A stretch of 64,000 nt of DNA. Source: Propionibacteriaceae bacterium. GTDB lineage: Bacteria > Actinomycetota > Actinomycetes > Propionibacteriales > Propionibacteriaceae. The position numbers and the translations under genes were made by a program. The stretch is taken from assembly GCA_031285845.1 (NCBI GenBank), contig JAITVK010000022.1, positions 90,983-154,982 of the forward strand, read 5' to 3'. How positions within the stretch are numbered: position 1 is the stretch's first letter; each line of letters begins with the position of its first letter. Below are positions 8,055 through 16,347 of the stretch, one piece after another. A model generated the notes under the pieces. That model had not been told where the DNA came from, searched no databases, and was given only the letters and a program-made list of their open reading frames with translations.

Positions 8055-8273
8055 CTAGTCGTCGAACTTGACTCCTGTGGCTTCCAGCTGGAGTACCGCA
8101 TTTCCCAAGGCGCTGATGGCTTCCCAGATCGCACCGCCAGGGTTGTCGCTGGACTCCGCTGCCGCGAGTCTGTCGAGCATGGTGGAACTGATGGGCAGGG
8201 CGTCTCTGAATTCGGGACTGTCCGACCTGACGGCACGACCGTTGGTCAAAGTGATCTCAGTAATAACATGCAT
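8055..8273 (-). CDS. Small hypothetical protein, minus strand
   Basis: 72 residues (MHVITEITLTNGRAVRSDSP onwards) with a strong RBS, AAGGAG seven bases before ATG 8273. It opposes the early operon. A perfect palindrome (8295-8311) lies just upstream of its RBS. The protein looks amphipathic and acidic; no family recognised. Confidence 0.6.
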   Translation of the reverse strand: MHVITEITLTNGRAVRSDSPEFRDALPISSTMLDRLAAAESSDNPGGAIWEAISALGNAVLQLEATGVKFDD

Positions 8274-8312
8274 GAGTGTTCTCCTTCATTGGATGAAGCC
8301 AGTCTGGCTTCG

Positions 8313-8552
8313 GTGTTTGCAGACTCCAGTGTAGGAGACTCCCTGGCAGATTCCCCGGATGGTTCCACGGCATCGACCATTCGGGGAATCCAGCCAGACA
8401 GGGACTGGACGCAGTATCTGCACGGGTTCAGCTCATGTCTGACCGGGATCGTGACCCCATCGGTGTGCAGCCTTGCCACAGACTGCACCTGCGACTGGTG
8501 TGAAGGGTGGCGCGACGCAGACAAGGTTCGGCGGGCGCGTCATGATGACTGA
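8313..8552 (+). CDS. Small Cys-containing protein, unknown function
   Basis: About 79 residues from GTG 8313. The frame is also open from ATG 8268, but that start overlaps the start of the opposing gene and has no RBS. The C-terminal half (WTQYLHGFSSCLTGIVTPS, then CTCDWCEGWRDADKVRRA) has strongly GC-rich third positions in this frame only, and its stop overlaps the start of the next gene. CxCxxC may bind zinc. Confidence 0.5.
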   Translation: MFADSSVGDSLADSPDGSTASTIRGIQPDRDWTQYLHGFSSCLTGIVTPSVCSLATDCTCDWCEGWRDADKVRRARHDD

Positions 8553-8916
8553 TCGTCTGAGCTATTCCCTAGAGGAAGCCGCCCAGATCACCGGCATGAC
8601 GGTCGAAGCCCTGCGTGACCTCGCCGAAGCAGAGATCCTCGGTTTCCAACCGAAAGTGAAAGGAAAACCCTGCGGCGAGCGACTGTTTCCCCGACTGCAA
8701 CTGGTGACGTGGCTGGAAGCGAACGGCGGCACAAACGTGCCACATCACCGACCCGACCTGATGTCCATCAAAGAAGTCGCACGGCGGCTGAGTCTGTCGA
8801 CCAGCACAGTGAACAAACTCATCCAGCATCACAAGCTGTCCGCGGTCAAGCTTGGTCGGGCGATCAGAGTGAAAACAGTGTCCGTGGAGAAGTACATGGG
8901 GGAGAAACTGCGATGA
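8542..8916 (+). CDS. Double HTH (excisionase/MerR-type) DNA-binding protein
   Basis: 124 residues with two winged-helix-like units: LSYSLEEAAQITGMTVEALR in the first half and LMSIKEVARRLSLSTSTVNK, followed by KLGRAIRVKTVSVEKYM, in the second. The second is typical of HTH_17/excisionase-type domains. It could be the excisionase or an early transcription factor. ATG 8542 overlaps the previous stop; ATG 8545 is possible. ATGA overlap with the next gene. Confidence 0.75.
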   Translation: MMTDRLSYSLEEAAQITGMTVEALRDLAEAEILGFQPKVKGKPCGERLFPRLQLVTWLEANGGTNVPHHRPDLMSIKEVARRLSLSTSTVNKLIQHHKLSAVKLGRAIRVKTVSVEKYMGEKLR

Positions 8917-9242
8917 GTGAAGTCGAAACACGGCCCCACCGAACGGGAGCGGGGTCACCGGTCCAGTCGACACGGCCTTCGTCACGTGAAGCGCGGACCA
9001 CGGCGCGGCGGATGGGGTTAGAGCGGCGGGCAGCTCGGCGCTGGCGTCTAGAACACCCGGCACCAACCGTGGTGACCTATGACTGTGTGCTCTGCGGAGT
9101 GGCGCAACCGTTCGAGGCCCACCTGTGCCAACCACCCGTGATGACAGCGTTGAACACCGGGTGGAGACGTACAAACCGGGGATGGCAATGCCCAGATCAC
9201 CAGCCACCGGCGACCGGTCGCGTGTGGACGAAAGGACAGTGA
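8913..9242 (+). CDS. Small zinc-ribbon-like protein
   Basis: 109 residues; a basic Arg-rich N-terminus (REARTTARRMGLERRAARRW) precedes YDCVLCGVAQPFEAHLC and GWQCPDH, a four-ligand Cys/His pattern likely to bind zinc. Starts in an ATGA overlap with the HTH gene. No family recognised. Confidence 0.65.
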   Translation: MSEVETRPHRTGAGSPVQSTRPSSREARTTARRMGLERRAARRWRLEHPAPTVVTYDCVLCGVAQPFEAHLCQPPVMTALNTGWRRTNRGWQCPDHQPPATGRVWTKGQ

Positions 9243-9247
9243 TCGGC

Positions 9248-9460
9248 ATGAGAACAGCCGCTGTGGTGTGTGTTGCAGGGATGGTGGTGACTCTGATTGG
9301 GGTGTTTATGGGTGTGGCTGCGGCTCTTCGGGATTGGGTGGTTGTGGTCTGGGGTGCGCAGGTGGTGTGCGTGTTGGGTGTGGTCGGGTTGGCGACAGGA
9401 ATCGTCTGGGCGACGGTGATGCTGGGCCGAGGTTCTGACGGGAGGGGGCGTGATGCCTGA
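9248..9460 (+). CDS. Small membrane protein with two hydrophobic segments
   Basis: 70 residues: AAVVCVAGMVVTLIGVFMGV and VWGAQVVCVLGVVGLATGIV. GTG 9239 is an alternative start in the same frame. Its 3' end overlaps the next small gene by eight bases. Confidence 0.6.
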   Translation: MRTAAVVCVAGMVVTLIGVFMGVAAALRDWVVVVWGAQVVCVLGVVGLATGIVWATVMLGRGSDGRGRDA

Positions 9461-9590
9461 TCGTGAGATGGTGGCGGGTTTGGTGGACGAGGCACTGCGC
9501 CTGGTCTCGACCGGGGATGGGGATGGTGCGGTGGCCAGTCTTCGGGTGGCGTTGACGCCGAGGTCGTTCGTCCCAGCGTGGGATGACTGA
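9453..9590 (+). CDS. 45-residue hypothetical protein
   Basis: Short frame MPDREMVAGLVDEALRLVST ending in PAWDD, with a strong RBS (GGGAGGGGGC) and an eight-base overlap with the preceding gene. Codon use matches its neighbours. Unknown function. Confidence 0.65.
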   Translation: MPDREMVAGLVDEALRLVSTGDGDGAVASLRVALTPRSFVPAWDD

Positions 9591-9604
9591 GAGGAAGGGT
9601 AGTG

Positions 9605-10003
9605 ATGACAGTGAGGCAGCGTGTGGATCCTCGCACGGGTGAGGTGGTGGAGGATCCCCAGATTCGTCGGTTCGCGGATTGGTTGGCGGAGCGTCATGGT
9701 GGCACGGATCATGACCGGGTGTCGGCGGCGCTGTGGGATGTGGTGCATGCGGTGGAGGAGTTGCATGCTGCTGGGTCAGTGACGATCCGGATTGGTGTGG
9801 AGCCGATGAAGAATGATCCGGATCAGATTTGCACCACCGTGGATGTAGTGGGTAAACCGCCGCGTCCGAAGCCACGCCCGGCGGTCGGCTATGTCGACCA
9901 TGATGGGAACTTGACGAGGAACAACCCTGACCAGCCCGAGTTGACGGGACTGCGGGTCGTGGCTGACGAGGATCAGTCAACAAGACGAGTGAGAAAGGCA
10001 TGA
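9605..10003 (+). CDS. Hypothetical early protein
   Basis: 132 residues, mixed charge, with a basic Pro-rich stretch GKPPRPKPRPAVGYVDHDG. GGAAGG lies before ATG 9605. Its stop overlaps the next ATG (ATGA). The central FADWLAERHGGTDHDRVSAA region looks helical. No family recognised. Confidence 0.65.
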   Translation: MTVRQRVDPRTGEVVEDPQIRRFADWLAERHGGTDHDRVSAALWDVVHAVEELHAAGSVTIRIGVEPMKNDPDQICTTVDVVGKPPRPKPRPAVGYVDHDGNLTRNNPDQPELTGLRVVADEDQSTRRVRKA

Positions 10004-10860
10004 CCATGGACGAGATGACAACGAATACAGCTGAAGTGATCAGGGTCGCGAAGCAAGCGGTCGCACCGCAGGAACTGCTGGAGGGCAGTCTCTACGGTCT
10101 GCTCGACGCCGACGGTGGACTTCAGGTGGTCGACACTGATGCTTATGCTGAGCGGCCCAGGCGGGTGCATCGGAGCAGCGTGGTCGCGGATGTGGCGTCC
10201 TTCCTGGCATATCTCGATCAGTATCGCAGTGTGATCGGCACCGGGTCTGAGCAGGACGGCAAGAAGCTGGACACACTGGGGTTGGAGGTGTGGGCTGATC
10301 AGGAGCATTTGCGTGTCCTGGCGGTCATTGATGGCGCCTATTCGGATCATGAGTCGGGCTGGTGTGACGACCAGGTGACGCTGCGTTTGACACCGACCCC
10401 CGAGTGGGAGGCCTTCACTCAAGTGTCGGGCAAGAAGATGGGCCAGGCCCAGTTCGCGGAGTTCCTGGAAGACCATCAGTCGTGCATTGCTGCCCCGGAT
10501 GCAGCAACCCTGCTGGAAATCGCGCAGACGATGACGGGCGGGACGAAGGTCGCCTGGGAGTCGGCCGAGTGGCTCCAGAACGGGCAGCGTTCGTTCGGTT
10601 GGCATGAGGAGACGGAGGCGAAGGCTGGGCGGAAGGGCACGTTGGAGATCCCTGCCGCCTTCACCTTGGGGTTGCGCCCTTTCTATGGGTCTCAACCCTG
10701 GCATGTGCGTGCCCTGCTGCGCTGGCAGATTCGTGCCGGTGAACTGACGATCGGGTTGCGGCTGGTGGAACCAGATCGAGTGATCGAGCAGGCTTTCGGT
10801 GAGGTGGTTGACCAGATTCGTGACGCGATCACGACGCCGGTGTTGATGGGTAGGCCGTGA
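10000..10860 (+). CDS. DUF2303 family (YfdQ-like) phage protein
   Basis: 286 residues. The layout (SSVVADVASFLAYLDQYRSV, then VLAVIDGAYSDHESGWCDDQ and the C-terminal FGEVVDQIRDAI) matches DUF2303 proteins, which in many temperate phages sit in the early region beside recombination genes. Biochemical role unknown. Four bases separate it from the exonuclease gene. Confidence 0.8.
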   Translation: MTMDEMTTNTAEVIRVAKQAVAPQELLEGSLYGLLDADGGLQVVDTDAYAERPRRVHRSSVVADVASFLAYLDQYRSVIGTGSEQDGKKLDTLGLEVWADQEHLRVLAVIDGAYSDHESGWCDDQVTLRLTPTPEWEAFTQVSGKKMGQAQFAEFLEDHQSCIAAPDAATLLEIAQTMTGGTKVAWESAEWLQNGQRSFGWHEETEAKAGRKGTLEIPAAFTLGLRPFYGSQPWHVRALLRWQIRAGELTIGLRLVEPDRVIEQAFGEVVDQIRDAITTPVLMGRP

Positions 10861-10863
10861 ACG

Positions 10864-11727
10864 ATGCCGGAGATCATGGGACGGACCTATCGGGGTCACA
10901 CGTATTGGCTTTTGGATGGACGCAAGATGCCCAGTCCGTCGAAGATCAAGTTCAACCCGTTCGATAACCGCCGGTGGATGGCTGAACAGATCGTGAACGG
11001 TATCGACGCGTCGGAGTTCCTCGCGACGATCACGGATCGTCAACAGTGGCGCAGTGAAGCGGTGAAACTGGGTGAGAAAGCCCTGGGGTACGCCGCTGAG
11101 CGGGGCCGGGAATGCCACCGCATCATGGAAGCCCTCGTCAACGGTCAACCCGCGAGTGTCGGTGATCCGCAGGTCGTGACCGATCCCGTCTTATCGGCAC
11201 GGTTGCGAGTGGATCCGACGATTGAACGTGACGCACAGTGTGCCGCGAAAGCGTTGGAGGCGTTTCGTGTCCAACCGATCATGACGGAGCAGCCCGTGAT
11301 CAACACGACGTGGTGGTATTCCGGGTCGTGTGACTTGGTGGCTACCTGTCCAGTGTTCGGTGATGACCAACCCACCATCGTGGATTACAAGTTCACGAAG
11401 AGTGTCTCGGATGAGTACGCGTTGCAACAGTCGGCGTATAACCACGTCACGAACACTCTGGTTCGGGTGCAGAACCGTGGCCCGCGTGGCGGGACACTGC
11501 CCGACACGTGGGAGTTCGGGGACATGAGTGATGTGCGGCAGGACCGTGCCTACATTCTGAACACGACCGACGGCTACTCGTCGATGGTTCCTATGACCAC
11601 TGATGGTGAGGTGTGGAAAGCCGTCCAAGCCTGGGTTGTCGCCTACTGGGCGTTCCTGGATACGAACCCGGTGGGTGGCCCTGTTCAACCCGTCGATTCC
11701 CCGGCTGACGAGTCGGCTCCCTTCTGA
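10864..11727 (+). CDS. PD-(D/E)XK exonuclease (RecB/Cas4-like nuclease fold)
   Basis: 287 residues. Conserved residues of the recombination nuclease fold are visible: H85 in GRECHRIME, E142 in TEQPV, D157 in SGSCDLVA, D174 and K176 in IVDYKFTKS, and the ALQQSAY motif near 186-192. It probably resects DNA ends to make 3' single strands for the RecT-like protein encoded ten bases downstream, together forming a phage recombination pair. Confidence 0.85.
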   Translation: MPEIMGRTYRGHTYWLLDGRKMPSPSKIKFNPFDNRRWMAEQIVNGIDASEFLATITDRQQWRSEAVKLGEKALGYAAERGRECHRIMEALVNGQPASVGDPQVVTDPVLSARLRVDPTIERDAQCAAKALEAFRVQPIMTEQPVINTTWWYSGSCDLVATCPVFGDDQPTIVDYKFTKSVSDEYALQQSAYNHVTNTLVRVQNRGPRGGTLPDTWEFGDMSDVRQDRAYILNTTDGYSSMVPMTTDGEVWKAVQAWVVAYWAFLDTNPVGGPVQPVDSPADESAPF

Positions 11728-11736
11728 GAAAGACAC

Positions 11737-12987
11737 ATGATGACCACTGATGTTGCTGTTCGGGATACGGATTCTTGGACTACAGTGCTGGAACCAGCCC
11801 AGCAGTTATCCGTCGATATTGCTTCGACGGAGTTCGTTCCGGCCGCGTTGCGGGGTAATCCGCACAAGGTGCTGGCCGCGGTGATGACTGGTCGTGAGCT
11901 CGGCTTGGGGCCGATGCAGTCGTTGGCGTCGATCGACGTGATCGAGGGCCGGGCGTCGTTGCAGGCGAAGGCGATGCTCGCGTTGATTCGTGCGGCGGGG
12001 CATCAAGTCCGTGTCGTGGAGTCGGGTAACCAGCGCTGCACGATGAAGGCGAGGCGTCGAGAGGATCGGGATGATCCCGACGGGTGGGGTTCGTTCACCT
12101 ATACGGTCAACGAGGCCAAACAGGCCGGGCTGTTGGGGAAGAAGAATTGGCAAAGGTATCCGCAGGACATGCTGTCGGCGAGAGTGATCACCCGGATGGC
12201 CCGCCTAATGTTCCCCGACGTGATCATGGGGTTAGAAACCAGTGAAGTCCTCATTGATGGTGACACTGACGTCCCGGTGTTGACCGGTGAAGTGGTCGAC
12301 CACCAACCGGTGACGGCCCCATCCGCGATGAAGACCGTCAAGTCCAAGACCACGACACCCATGACGCGGCGCAGCGCGGCCACGGTCAAGATGCAGTCGG
12401 AGAAACCTGACCTGTCACTAGCGGATATCGACACGGGTGAGACTGAGTCTGCCGACACAGCGTCAGTGAACGCCGAATCCGCCGCAGTGATGTCTGTGTC
12501 GGCGTCGGAGAAGGATCCGGTGGAACAGGTGACCGGGGAGATTGTCGACGCGGAGATCATCGACGACCCTGTCCCGGTGTCGGATGGCCAGGTCAAGGCG
12601 TATCACACGTTGTTGGGCAAGGTTGGGATGGATAAGGCTGAGGGGCTCCAATTCGCTGGTGATGTGACCGGACGTACCGACCTGTCGAGCAGTAAAGACC
12701 TGACCATGGTTGAGGCGTCGAGGGTCCTGGATGCGTTGACTCAACTCGACGCTCAGCAGGTGACTCCACCGGCGAAGTCTGTCAAGTCTCAGTGGGACCG
12801 TATCATCCATCTGGCGAACGAGCTCAGCCTGGCGAAAGATGACATGTTAGTGGTGTATTCGCGTGTGGCGGCCCGTGATGTGGCGGGCACGAAAGAGTTG
12901 ACGTTAGACGAGGCGCGGCGGGTGATCATCGAGTTGCAGTGTCTGGTCAATGGTGGGCCGATGATCGACGGGACCGATCATGAGTAG
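11737..12987 (+). CDS. RecT-like single-strand annealing protein with C-terminal extension
   Basis: 416 residues. Residues 30-190 carry the RecT-type core: PHKVLAAVMTGRELGLGPMQ and SLASIDVIEGRASLQAKAML, then VITRMARLMFPDVI. An acidic, low-complexity linker (about 200-285) leads to a C-terminal helical domain (DGQVKAYHTLLGKVGMDKAE onwards, then a second similar unit near 350-405). The extension is not part of the minimal RecT fold and may contact a partner protein. The last eight bases overlap rusA. Confidence 0.85.
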   Translation: MMTTDVAVRDTDSWTTVLEPAQQLSVDIASTEFVPAALRGNPHKVLAAVMTGRELGLGPMQSLASIDVIEGRASLQAKAMLALIRAAGHQVRVVESGNQRCTMKARRREDRDDPDGWGSFTYTVNEAKQAGLLGKKNWQRYPQDMLSARVITRMARLMFPDVIMGLETSEVLIDGDTDVPVLTGEVVDHQPVTAPSAMKTVKSKTTTPMTRRSAATVKMQSEKPDLSLADIDTGETESADTASVNAESAAVMSVSASEKDPVEQVTGEIVDAEIIDDPVPVSDGQVKAYHTLLGKVGMDKAEGLQFAGDVTGRTDLSSSKDLTMVEASRVLDALTQLDAQQVTPPAKSVKSQWDRIIHLANELSLAKDDMLVVYSRVAARDVAGTKELTLDEARRVIIELQCLVNGGPMIDGTDHE

Positions 12988-13438
12988 CCTCACGTTTTGG
13001 GTGGCTGGATCACCGGCGCCGCAGGGGTCGAAGATTCGAACCCGCTATGGGATGAGGGAATCATCGACTCGGGTGCGCCCGTGGCGCGAAGCAGTGAAGG
13101 CCGCCGCGATGGATGCGATGGACCGTGATGATGAGTTCACACCGATCGAGCACAGTGGGGTGACTGTGCAGGTCCAGTTCCTTTTCCGGCGCCCACAGAC
13201 CCATTACAGGACAGGGAAACAGTGGAAGGACCTACGTCCTAGATTCCTCCACGCGCCAATGACTCGCAAACCCGATATTGACAAGGTGTGTCGGTCCACG
13301 TTTGATGCGCTAACCGACGCCGGAGTGTGGGCCGACGACGCACAAGTAACAGTCCTGACAGCAACGAAAGTGTGGGGAGACCGCATCACTGAGGGTGCCT
13401 GGATCACCATCAACACAAAAGAGGCGATCGATGAGTGA
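12980..13438 (+). CDS. rusA: RusA-type Holliday junction resolvase
   Basis: 152 residues with the RusA catalytic signature KPDIDKVCRSTFDALTDAG followed by WADDAQV: D99, D101 and K102 plus acidic D119/D120. N-terminal GSPAPQGSKIR fits the family. It cuts four-way junctions, finishing recombination started by the exonuclease and annealing protein upstream. Confidence 0.92.
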   Translation: MSSLTFWVAGSPAPQGSKIRTRYGMRESSTRVRPWREAVKAAAMDAMDRDDEFTPIEHSGVTVQVQFLFRRPQTHYRTGKQWKDLRPRFLHAPMTRKPDIDKVCRSTFDALTDAGVWADDAQVTVLTATKVWGDRITEGAWITINTKEAIDE

Positions 13439-13601
13439 ATGGTTGATTCTGACTGGGATGATCCTCGGGTTCATCCTCGGTCTGGTGTGGATTGGTGGAT
13501 GGGTGAGTGTCCACACGCCGAAGCCCACATCGACGAGTCGTCGGGTCGATGTTTGTGGTGATGCGATTGAGAAGGAGATTCAGTCATGGAACAGGAAGTG
13601 A
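13431..13601 (+). CDS. Small single-pass membrane protein
   Basis: 56 residues with one hydrophobic helix, WLILTGMILGFILGLVWIGG, then a polar tail. Eight-base overlap with rusA. Unknown role. Confidence 0.6.
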   Translation: MSEWLILTGMILGFILGLVWIGGWVSVHTPKPTSTSRRVDVCGDAIEKEIQSWNRK

Positions 13602-13906
13602 CGGGAGTGTCGGACGAGCGACCGGGTGGGTCTGGCGGGTTGAGGCGGGTGTTGGTTGATTTGGAGGAGTCTGGTCGGATCATGGATATGCCGGTGGTGA
13701 TCGCTAGTGGGTCGTCGATCCAGGATCTGCGCTGGCAGGTGGTGGATGCGGTGAATGAGTGTCTACGGTTGCGGGCGGGGATCCGGGAGACAGTCAAGTT
13801 CGTGGGTGGGTGCTTCGACCAGGCTGGGTATGTGATCACCGATGACCCGGCGGATGCTTTGACCCAGGTTGGCGAACAGGTCGACTTGTTGGAGGGGTTG
13901 CTATGA
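13586..13906 (+). CDS. Tandem LEALL-family paralogue 1 (divergent)
   Basis: 106 residues. The central LRWQVVDAVNECLRLRAGIR helix and the C-terminal QVDLLEGLL resemble the three following genes, but it lacks their Cys pair. The 3' codons contain TTGGAGG, which serves as RBS for the next gene (ATGA overlap). Confidence 0.6.
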   Translation: MEQEVTGVSDERPGGSGGLRRVLVDLEESGRIMDMPVVIASGSSIQDLRWQVVDAVNECLRLRAGIRETVKFVGGCFDQAGYVITDDPADALTQVGEQVDLLEGLL

Positions 13907-14190
13907 CCGAGGAAGAGTTTGCTGGGGCTGCCGCTGTGGGTCGGGTACTGACTATTTCTACATCGAATGTGGTTCTTATCGCGCAGGAGTTGATCAGCTT
14001 GGAGGATCGGATCGAATGTCTTGAGACGGGTGTTCGGTCTGCGATCGACGAGATCCGTGCCTGGCACCGTGACGTGTACCGTCACGGCGCACATGGTCCC
14101 GATGGGGTTTTTGTCGGCATGGGAGTGGATAGCTATTACAAGCCGTGCCAGTTGTGCGGCATCCTCGACCGATTGGAGGCCCTGCTATGA
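13903..14190 (+). CDS. Tandem LEALL-family paralogue 2
   Basis: 95 residues: coiled N-terminal part, VRSAIDEIRAWHRD, a CQLCG motif, and C-terminal ILDRLEALL. The helix-HxxD-CxxC-RLEALL order is shared with the next two genes. Possible zinc-binding, coiled-coil protein. Confidence 0.65.
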   Translation: MTEEEFAGAAAVGRVLTISTSNVVLIAQELISLEDRIECLETGVRSAIDEIRAWHRDVYRHGAHGPDGVFVGMGVDSYYKPCQLCGILDRLEALL

Positions 14191-14438
14191 GCCGCATCAG
14201 CCAAGCCCAGGCTTATGGGCTGATCGACCAGCGGGACGAGGCGATCCACCAGGTGCGAGACCTCCGGGCGGGTATCCGGTGGGGGGTCGAGGCGATTAGG
14301 GTGATGCACCCGCGTGACCCGGACCACGAGCGGTCGCCCTTCGACTACTGCGCCGGGTGCTCGGTACCGCACATTGTGGCTGTGAGGTGGCCATGCCCCG
14401 TGCTCGCCATAGCTGACCGTTTGGAGGCACTGCTATGA
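14187..14438 (+). CDS. Tandem LEALL-family paralogue 3
   Basis: 83 residues: AGIRWGVEAIRVMHPRD, then YCAGC and a third Cys in WPCPVLAIADRLEALL. ATGA overlaps on both sides. Unknown function. Confidence 0.65.
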   Translation: MSRISQAQAYGLIDQRDEAIHQVRDLRAGIRWGVEAIRVMHPRDPDHERSPFDYCAGCSVPHIVAVRWPCPVLAIADRLEALL

Positions 14439-14635
14439 GTCGGGAAGAGACGTGGGAGGAAGTAGCGGATGCTCGCATGGCTGCCATTGTGCAGCTTAAG
14501 TCGGGCATCCGGCGAGTCGTGGTGGAGATGAGAGGCGCGCACCAGGGTGTGGAGGACGGGTACTGCTCCTGGTGTTCGCAAGAGTGGCCGTGCGCTGATT
14601 CGGACATCGCTGACCGATTGGAGGCACTGTTATGA
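14435..14635 (+). CDS. Tandem LEALL-family paralogue 4
   Basis: 66 residues, the shortest copy: KSGIRRVVVEMRGAH, YCSWC, WPCADSDIADRLEALL. WPC-x(3,5)-IADRLEALL is shared almost exactly with paralogue 3, showing recent duplication. Confidence 0.65.
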   Translation: MSREETWEEVADARMAAIVQLKSGIRRVVVEMRGAHQGVEDGYCSWCSQEWPCADSDIADRLEALL

Positions 14636-15120
14636 GGTATTGGATAGCACGTGCTAGGCACGCTTGGACCGTGGGCCTAGACGACTCTTTGCCCGCTCGC
14701 CTGCTGATCCGGGGCTTCTACACGGTCGGCCTGTTTGACTCGCCCACGTGGATGCACACCCGTGAGTCGTGGGAGGCCACAGACCGGGTGCTGTGTGATG
14801 TGAGGGCCGAGCGTAAACGTCGGACGGTCCGGTGGGGTGACCAGTCCCACCTACCCGACGGGACCGGGCCGACAAAGCAATTCCCGACTGATCCGATGGT
14901 GAACACCTTCCGGGGGGACATGCTTCGGCTGATCTGCCAGCACTCAGCCGAAGAGCAAGCCAAGGCAGGAGCGCTGAGCTTTGCCGACATTCTCTTGGAG
15001 GAGGTAGCCGAGTCCCTGGCCGAGAGCGACCTCGCCAAGTTGTGTGCCGAGTTGATTCGGGTGGCGGCTGTGACGGTGCAAATGTGGATTGAAGTGATCG
15101 ATAAGAGGAGCGCCGCATGA
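14632..15120 (+). CDS. MazG-like (NTP-PPase fold) phage protein, tentative
   Basis: 162 residues. The C-terminal half, FADILLEEVAESLAESDLAK and LCAELIRVAAVTVQMWIEVI, has the spaced acidic helices of all-alpha NTP pyrophosphatases. The preceding RRTVRWGDQSHLPDGTG is a conserved lead-in in similar phage proteins. A nucleotide-pool role is possible; catalytic ability is uncertain. Confidence 0.55.
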   Translation: MRYWIARARHAWTVGLDDSLPARLLIRGFYTVGLFDSPTWMHTRESWEATDRVLCDVRAERKRRTVRWGDQSHLPDGTGPTKQFPTDPMVNTFRGDMLRLICQHSAEEQAKAGALSFADILLEEVAESLAESDLAKLCAELIRVAAVTVQMWIEVIDKRSAA

Positions 15121-15407
15121 ATGACATGGATGCCGTGGGTGTGGTGTTTACCCGGTTTGAGGAGCTTCGAGACTCGCTACAGCATCTGGCGAATGGGGCT
15201 GAGGAGGATCTCAACCGCTTGGTGGAACAGATCCGTGAAGTGCAGAACCAGGTGATCGGCACTCACTTCGTGGTCAATGCGCCGGTGAAGCGCGTGATCA
15301 TGGAGGCCTTGCGTTCCTACACCCCAGAGGTGGAACTGGGGATGGTGGACCCAGTGAACCTGGCTGACCTGTTGGAGGACAAGGTTTTATGGGTGGTGGG
15401 CTCATGA
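15117..15407 (+). CDS. Hypothetical coiled-coil protein
   Basis: 96 residues, with a helical EELRDSLQHLANGAEEDLNR and EQIREVQNQVI. ATGA overlaps at both ends. TTGGAGG near its 3' end again provides the next RBS. Confidence 0.55.
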   Translation: MNDMDAVGVVFTRFEELRDSLQHLANGAEEDLNRLVEQIREVQNQVIGTHFVVNAPVKRVIMEALRSYTPEVELGMVDPVNLADLLEDKVLWVVGS

Positions 15408-15637
15408 TGAGAGTGGGTGTGGTGTGTCGGAAGGTGACTGGTGATGGGTGTCGGGTGGCTGCCCGGCTGGATGGGGGTGTCCAGATTGTGTTCCTACCGG
15501 TGTCGGATCGGGGCTGGCAGACACGCGGACACGTGTTGGATGTGGTGATGGTGACGGCTGAAGCGAAGAGTGTGGTGGGGTTCGCTGACACGATGGAGAA
15601 CGTGATGCCCGCCATGAGAACGGGGGTCGTGGCATGA
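15404..15637 (+). CDS. Hypothetical small beta-rich protein
   Basis: 77 residues (MMRVGVVCRKVTGDGCRVAA onward). Hydrophobic beta strands alternate with Gly/Asp turns. Overlaps the methyltransferase start. No family recognised. Confidence 0.55.
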   Translation: MMRVGVVCRKVTGDGCRVAARLDGGVQIVFLPVSDRGWQTRGHVLDVVMVTAEAKSVVGFADTMENVMPAMRTGVVA

Positions 15638-16347
15638 CCAAAGTCTTGAATCTGTATGCCGGGATTGGTGGTAATCGGGCAGGGTGGCCGGTGGATGTGC
15701 AGGTGACGGCGGTGGAGTTGGATCCGCAGGTTGCTGAGGCGTACGCCACTCTGTGGCCGGGTGATGATCTGGTCATCGGGGACGCGCACCAGTATCTGTT
15801 GGAGCATTTCATGGATGGGTGGGGTCTGATCTGGACGTCGCCGCCGTGTCCGTCGCATTCGAAGTTGCGCCGGTTTGAGCATGCTCGGGGTCATTACGTG
15901 TACCCGCGGTTGGACATGTTGTACGGGGAGATCATCCTCCTGCAATCCTTCTGCCCACCCGACACGGCGTTCCTGGTGGAGAATGTGATTCCGTACTATC
16001 CGCCCTTGATTCCACCCACCGGGCAGTTGGGGCGGCATTACGCGTGGTCGAACCGATCGCTGCCGATGGTCGCGGTCGATGCGTATGGGTTGCGGATCTC
16101 GCGGGACAGGAAGTCCTCGTACCGGCGTCGCAAAGCCACCCTGTCACCCATGGAGTGTGCTGAAGAAACCGATTTCCAACAAGCTTATGGGATCACTCTC
16201 CCGGCGTGCGCCGACACGTGGGGCCGGTACATGCGCCGACAAGTGATGCGCAACTGTGTCGACCCTGTCATCGGCGAAGCCGTGTGGGACGCCTGCCTCG
16301 GTCACGAACACGCCCACCAGGGCACACTATTGGAGGTGGCCGCATGA
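15634..16347 (+). CDS. C5-cytosine DNA methyltransferase
   Basis: 237 residues. Motif I is NLYAGIGGNRAG, motif IV has the catalytic Cys in TSPPCPSHSKLRR (C72), motif VI is LVENVIPYY (E116-N117-V118), and the C-terminal part is short. Typical of small solo phage C5 methyltransferases that protect phage DNA from host restriction. No cognate endonuclease lies beside it. Confidence 0.85.
   Translation: MTKVLNLYAGIGGNRAGWPVDVQVTAVELDPQVAEAYATLWPGDDLVIGDAHQYLLEHFMDGWGLIWTSPPCPSHSKLRRFEHARGHYVYPRLDMLYGEIILLQSFCPPDTAFLVENVIPYYPPLIPPTGQLGRHYAWSNRSLPMVAVDAYGLRISRDRKSSYRRRKATLSPMECAEETDFQQAYGITLPACADTWGRYMRRQVMRNCVDPVIGEAVWDACLGHEHAHQGTLLEVAA

Noticed and set aside
7950..8267. Upstream part of the long plus-strand frame ending at 8552
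   Set aside because: It lies opposite the well-signalled minus-strand gene at 8055-8273 and does not look like protein; only the 3' part has coding-type third positions.
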